A DNA stretch of 45,873 bases from an uncultured Acidimicrobiales bacterium (lineage in GTDB: Bacteria; Actinomycetota; Acidimicrobiia; Acidimicrobiales; SZUA-35): the NCBI GenBank assembly GCA_937925335.1, contig CALEWY010000007.1, positions 1 to 45,873 on the forward strand. The letters are read 5' to 3'. Of the stretch, positions 43,072 through 45,873 are shown piece after piece. Position numbers and translations under genes: made by a program. Position 1 is the stretch's first letter; the number at the start of each line of letters is the position of its first letter. Under the pieces are notes generated by a model that had not been told where the DNA came from, ran no database searches, and saw only the letters and a program-made list of their open reading frames with translations.

Positions 43072-44180
43072 ACGACCCAATCGACAACCTTCGTTCCGCC
43101 AACCCCGTTCCCACCGATCAGAACAGCGCCCACTCAGCCCGTGCCGAAGCGCTCTTCCAGGAGATCACCATGACCGATCCAAACACGATCAATCCAAACA
43201 CGATCGATCCAAACACGCTCCTTCCAAACACTGCCGCAACCACCACATCGGCGGCGGCCGCCGCAGCTTCAACTTCTGTTGCACCCCAGTCCGCGGCTGC
43301 AGTGAGCAGCTCACCGTTCACCGCTCCCCCGAGCCGTGAAGCGATGACTCGCACAAACACCCGCCGACGCCCTTCCCGTAAGACGAAGGTCGGAACCGCA
43401 GCTGCGGCGGCCGCCGCCGTGATCGGCTTTGGCACCTTCTCTCTGATCCCGGGGGCGGTCAGCCCAGCTGCCGCATCGATGTTGTCCGCCGCCGAGCAAA
43501 CTCAGGCGGCTGACTCCGGAACCGTCACGGTCACGCTCAACGTGTCCGAGGGTTCAGATGCCGAAACCGTCTCGCTCATCACCAACTACTCAAACGACGA
43601 CCTCGCCGCTCGTCTCGAAGCCGGCGACTTCGACCTCGGTCCGAACACTCCCGAAATCCGCATCGTCGACGACGTGATCTACGTCAGTGATGGCGACGCC
43701 TGGTACTCCGCCAACGACCCTCGCCTTGTCTCCCTCTTTGGCACCCTCGGCCTGCCGACCGACGTTCGCCAGACCATGTCTGCCGGTGTTGTTGAACTCT
43801 TGGAGCGGGCCGATGATGCCGTCGAGGTTTCTGACGGTGTCTTCGAAGCGACGGTCACGGTCGCCGAGGTTCAAGAAGTTGCCGAAGGGTTCCCCGGCTT
43901 CGGTGTTGTCGCTGGAGACGCATTTGGCGATGAGGATCTGCCGGCCGATGTCGCCGAGGAAGTCCTGTCACTCGACGTCGTCCTCGATGCCGATGGCCTG
44001 ATCGACACGGTCACACTCGGAGCCGACGACTTCGACGACTCTGCCGCCGGTTCACCGTCGGTTGATGCCGCCGTCACGATCGACTTCGACGATCTCGATG
44101 CCGGTGTCACCATCGTGGCCCCCGAGAACGCTGAAGAGGTTGACCTCGACGGCTTCGGCGGCGACCTCTTCGGCGACTGA
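43068..44180 (+). CDS. Anti-sigma-like single-pass membrane protein with exported acidic beta domain
   Basis: A 370-residue protein, co-translated with the sigma factor. The cytosolic part begins NDPIDNLRSANPVPTD, typical of ECF anti-sigma partners, but lacks a zinc-binding HxxxCxxC motif. It then has a repeat (DPNTINPNTIDPNTLLPNT) and an Ala/Ser-rich linker. One TM helix is at about 108-132, followed by an exported domain (140-355) with VDDVIYVSDGDAWYSANDPR, which resembles the 'vYv...W' strand of LolA/LppX-type folds (weak). The end is strongly acidic (AEEVDLDGFGGDLFGD). It probably senses an envelope signal and releases the sigma factor. Confidence 0.75.
   Translation: MNDPIDNLRSANPVPTDQNSAHSARAEALFQEITMTDPNTINPNTIDPNTLLPNTAATTTSAAAAAASTSVAPQSAAAVSSSPFTAPPSREAMTRTNTRRRPSRKTKVGTAAAAAAAVIGFGTFSLIPGAVSPAAASMLSAAEQTQAADSGTVTVTLNVSEGSDAETVSLITNYSNDDLAARLEAGDFDLGPNTPEIRIVDDVIYVSDGDAWYSANDPRLVSLFGTLGLPTDVRQTMSAGVVELLERADDAVEVSDGVFEATVTVAEVQEVAEGFPGFGVVAGDAFGDEDLPADVAEEVLSLDVVLDADGLIDTVTLGADDFDDSAAGSPSVDAAVTIDFDDLDAGVTIVAPENAEEVDLDGFGGDLFGD
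43178..43237 (+). repeat. 15-bp tandem repeat inside the anti-sigma-like gene
   Basis: Four 15-bp units beginning TCCAAACAC (43178, 43193, 43208, 43223) encode xPNTx repeats in the cytosolic linker. The unit length is a multiple of three, so copy number can change without frameshift. Confidence 0.75.
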
Positions 44181-44197
44181 CACACAGTCGCTGATGA

Positions 44198-44220
44198 TCA
44201 GGCCTGATGAGCAGGCCTGA
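44198..44220. terminator. Two-way hairpin between convergent anti-sigma-like and helicase genes
   Basis: CAGGCCTG (44199-44206), itself palindromic, recurs at 44212-44219 with a 5-nt loop ATGAG, giving an 8-bp stem that works on either strand. It lies in the 49-bp gap between the two stop codons. Confidence 0.55.
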
Positions 44221-44229
44221 CCGCAGGTT

Positions 44230-45873
44230 CTAGAAGAGTTTCCCCTGAGAAGAATCGGTCGGCGCCGCTGCCTCTGGCAGCTCGGTGTCGGCCGATTCTG
44301 TCGTTGCCGGCGCTGTTCCAACTGGAGCAGCCGTCGCGGGCTCGATCGTCACTGGCTCTGACGCTTCAGGCTCGGTCGTCACGGGCTCTGACGTCGCGGG
44401 CTCTGTTGGGGCCGGCACGGCCATCGGCTCCGCTTCTACGTCCATCGTGGCCGGGGTTACGCCTTCGTCCGTGTCGTTCGTCATGAAGGTCGGGAGCGGT
44501 TCGGCGTGGAGCATCACGAGGCGCTTGGTTGCACGGGTGACCGCGACGTAGAGCGAGCGGATGCCCTGCGGTTCGCCCTCGATAATCTCCGCTGGCTCCA
44601 TCACGATGGCCACGTCGACCTCGAGGCCCTTCACAAGGTTGACGGGCACCACCGTGATCGGATGGTCGAAACCCTCCTTGCGAGCTTGGCCAACCTCGAT
44701 ACCTGCGTCGGTGAAACCTTGGATGACCTCGCCATACCAAGCGCTCGGGCAGATCACCGCCACGTTGCCATGGCCGATCGCTTCAGCTTCTGATTGTGCT
44801 TCGGCGATGGTTTGAGCAAGCAAGGCGTACTCGTCAGCGACCGCCACGAAGCGTGGATCGTCGCCCTCGTCTCGAACGGCGACGGGCGGATCGAGCTCCG
44901 GAGCTGCGACAGCGAGGACCTTCGCGGCGAGCGTCATCGACGGGCCGGGGATGCGGTAACCAACGGTGAGTTCACGTCGGCTCGGCTCGCGACGATCAGG
45001 CAAGTGATCGAGGATCTCATCCCAACTCGCGTGCGCCCAAGCGCCAGTCGACTGTGCGATGTCGCCAACGACGGTCATCGAGCCGTTCAAGGAGCGGCGG
45101 GTGAGCATACGAAGCTGCATCGGCGAGAGGTCTTGTGCCTCATCGACGACGATGTGGCCGTAGGTGCGAACGTCATCGGCTCGCGTGCCGTCGATGCGTT
45201 TCGGCTGGTTCGGCTTCGCACCGAGCCGCTCAAACGCTTCGTCGAGCACGGGCACGTCGTCGACGGTCCACAGCACCCGTTCGCCGATGCCTTCTTCGTG
45301 CCAAGGGCGGAAGAGGGCCTCTCGTTCGCCGTCGGCGAGCTTGGGCGCAGCCGAGCGCAGCAGCGCCTTCGAGCCGAACAGATCGTGGAGGAGCTGGGCG
45401 GGTGTGAGCACCGGCCACATCCAGTGCAGAGCGGCGCGAACCTCGTGGTCTGACGCGAGCTGATCGCGCACCGCTGCGACCTCTGCGGGTCCATCCGGAT
45501 GGGATTGGGCGAGTGCTTCGAACACGGCACCAACCACAAACTTGCGCGCGGCATTGTGGCTTCGGAAACGCTGGCGAGCCGAGTCGATGATGCTCTTCGA
45601 CTTCGCTTCGGTCAGCGTGAGGTAACGCGTGCCATAACCAACGCGCAGATCGCGACGAATCGGGCGCTGGCGATCTCGCACCGCCCGGCGAATCACGTTG
45701 ACGATGCGAAGGTCGCCCTTGATTCTGGCCGCAGCCTGATCATCGCGACCTTGCACTCGCACACCAGGGACGAGGTCAGCCAGAACGTGGAGCTCAACAC
45801 CGGCTTCACCGAGCGACGGCAGAACCTGCTCGATGTAGCCGAGGAAAAGGCGGTTCGGACCAATGACCAGCAC
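44230..45873 (-). CDS. HelD-family (UvrD-like) RNA polymerase-associated helicase, 5'-truncated by window edge
   Basis: 547 codons are open to the right edge with no start, so the N-terminus and Walker A lie outside. The segment LVIGPNRLFLGYIEQVLPSL is the HelD signature just after motif I. Later come motif II (HIVVDEAQDLSPMQLRML), III (VVGDIAQSTGAWAHASWDE), IV region (ELTVGYRIPGPSM), V (VVPVNLVKGLEVDVAIV) and VI (SLYVAVTRATKRLVMLHAEP). HelD proteins release stalled RNA polymerase and, in actinobacteria, some (HelR) confer rifamycin tolerance; which subtype this is cannot be decided here. The last ~65 residues are a low-complexity Thr/Glu/Pro/Ala/Ser tail built from imperfect EP(V/A)T repeats and ending SSQGKLF, unusual for the family. 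Confidence 0.88.
   Translation of the reverse strand: MLVIGPNRLFLGYIEQVLPSLGEAGVELHVLADLVPGVRVQGRDDQAAARIKGDLRIVNVIRRAVRDRQRPIRRDLRVGYGTRYLTLTEAKSKSIIDSARQRFRSHNAARKFVVGAVFEALAQSHPDGPAEVAAVRDQLASDHEVRAALHWMWPVLTPAQLLHDLFGSKALLRSAAPKLADGEREALFRPWHEEGIGERVLWTVDDVPVLDEAFERLGAKPNQPKRIDGTRADDVRTYGHIVVDEAQDLSPMQLRMLTRRSLNGSMTVVGDIAQSTGAWAHASWDEILDHLPDRREPSRRELTVGYRIPGPSMTLAAKVLAVAAPELDPPVAVRDEGDDPRFVAVADEYALLAQTIAEAQSEAEAIGHGNVAVICPSAWYGEVIQGFTDAGIEVGQARKEGFDHPITVVPVNLVKGLEVDVAIVMEPAEIIEGEPQGIRSLYVAVTRATKRLVMLHAEPLPTFMTNDTDEGVTPATMDVEAEPMAVPAPTEPATSEPVTTEPEASEPVTIEPATAAPVGTAPATTESADTELPEAAAPTDSSQGKLF

Noticed and set aside
1..45873. tRNA, rRNA, insertion sequence or prophage genes
   Set aside because: Read for conserved tRNA arms, transposase motifs and phage structural genes on both strands; none was seen.

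Overview
This window (about 46 kb, high GC) looks like chromosome from an actinobacterium. The two F420-type luciferase-like oxidoreductases, the wax-ester-synthase-type acyltransferase, the HelD-family helicase, the S9 peptidase, the PGPGW membrane protein and the DUF4214 surface protein suggest Acidimicrobiia (Ilumatobacter-like). That placement is inference from gene content. I see no tRNA, rRNA, phage, transposase or CRISPR genes.

Layout. 1-2421 (-): secreted PQQ-type sugar dehydrogenase with PKD and FN3 domains, running off the left edge. 2651-4518 (+): AraC/GyrI regulator coupled by a 4-nt overlap to an F420-type oxidoreductase. 4542-5965 (+): a small membrane protein and a YihY/BrkB protein. 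6114-12415 (-): two tightly packed envelope operons, namely a CPD-like membrane protein, a class A penicillin-binding protein and a membrane-anchored trypsin-fold protein lacking catalytic His and Ser, then a 4-TM protein with an exported protein. 12505 (-): ferredoxin. 12929-18551 (+): acyltransferase, flavodoxin-fold reductase, S9 peptidase, RsgA. 18780 (+): LysM lipoprotein. 19187-22696 (-): zinc-ribbon class III cyclase/ATPase/TPR regulator. 22852-24755 (+): NarL-type two-component pair. 24722 (-): Nei2-like glycosylase. 25583 (+): GH13 glucosidase. 27369-30673 (+): MacB/LolD-like ABC exporter. 30775 (+): aquaporin. 32018-36559 (-): Lhr helicase. 36746 (+): DUF4214 protein. 38307-40898 (-): Hsp70 ATPase domain fused through a membrane helix to an exported domain. 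40999-44180 (+): F420-type oxidoreductase, PGPGW protein, ECF sigma factor and its coupled anti-sigma-like partner. 44230-45873 (-): C-terminal part of a HelD-family helicase, running off the right edge.

Most of the window is housekeeping, envelope and signalling genes. The least explained material is (1) a hairpin repeat family in two convergent gene gaps, arranged as tandem pairs with an identical 61-bp period; (2) a 496-bp gap at 31522-32017 that is almost entirely stem-loops of three sequence types; (3) the envelope cluster built around a PBP and a pseudoprotease; (4) the Hsp70-TM-ectodomain protein; and (5) iterated GCTGATC motifs and mutually complementary hairpins ahead of the 4-TM/exported-protein operon.
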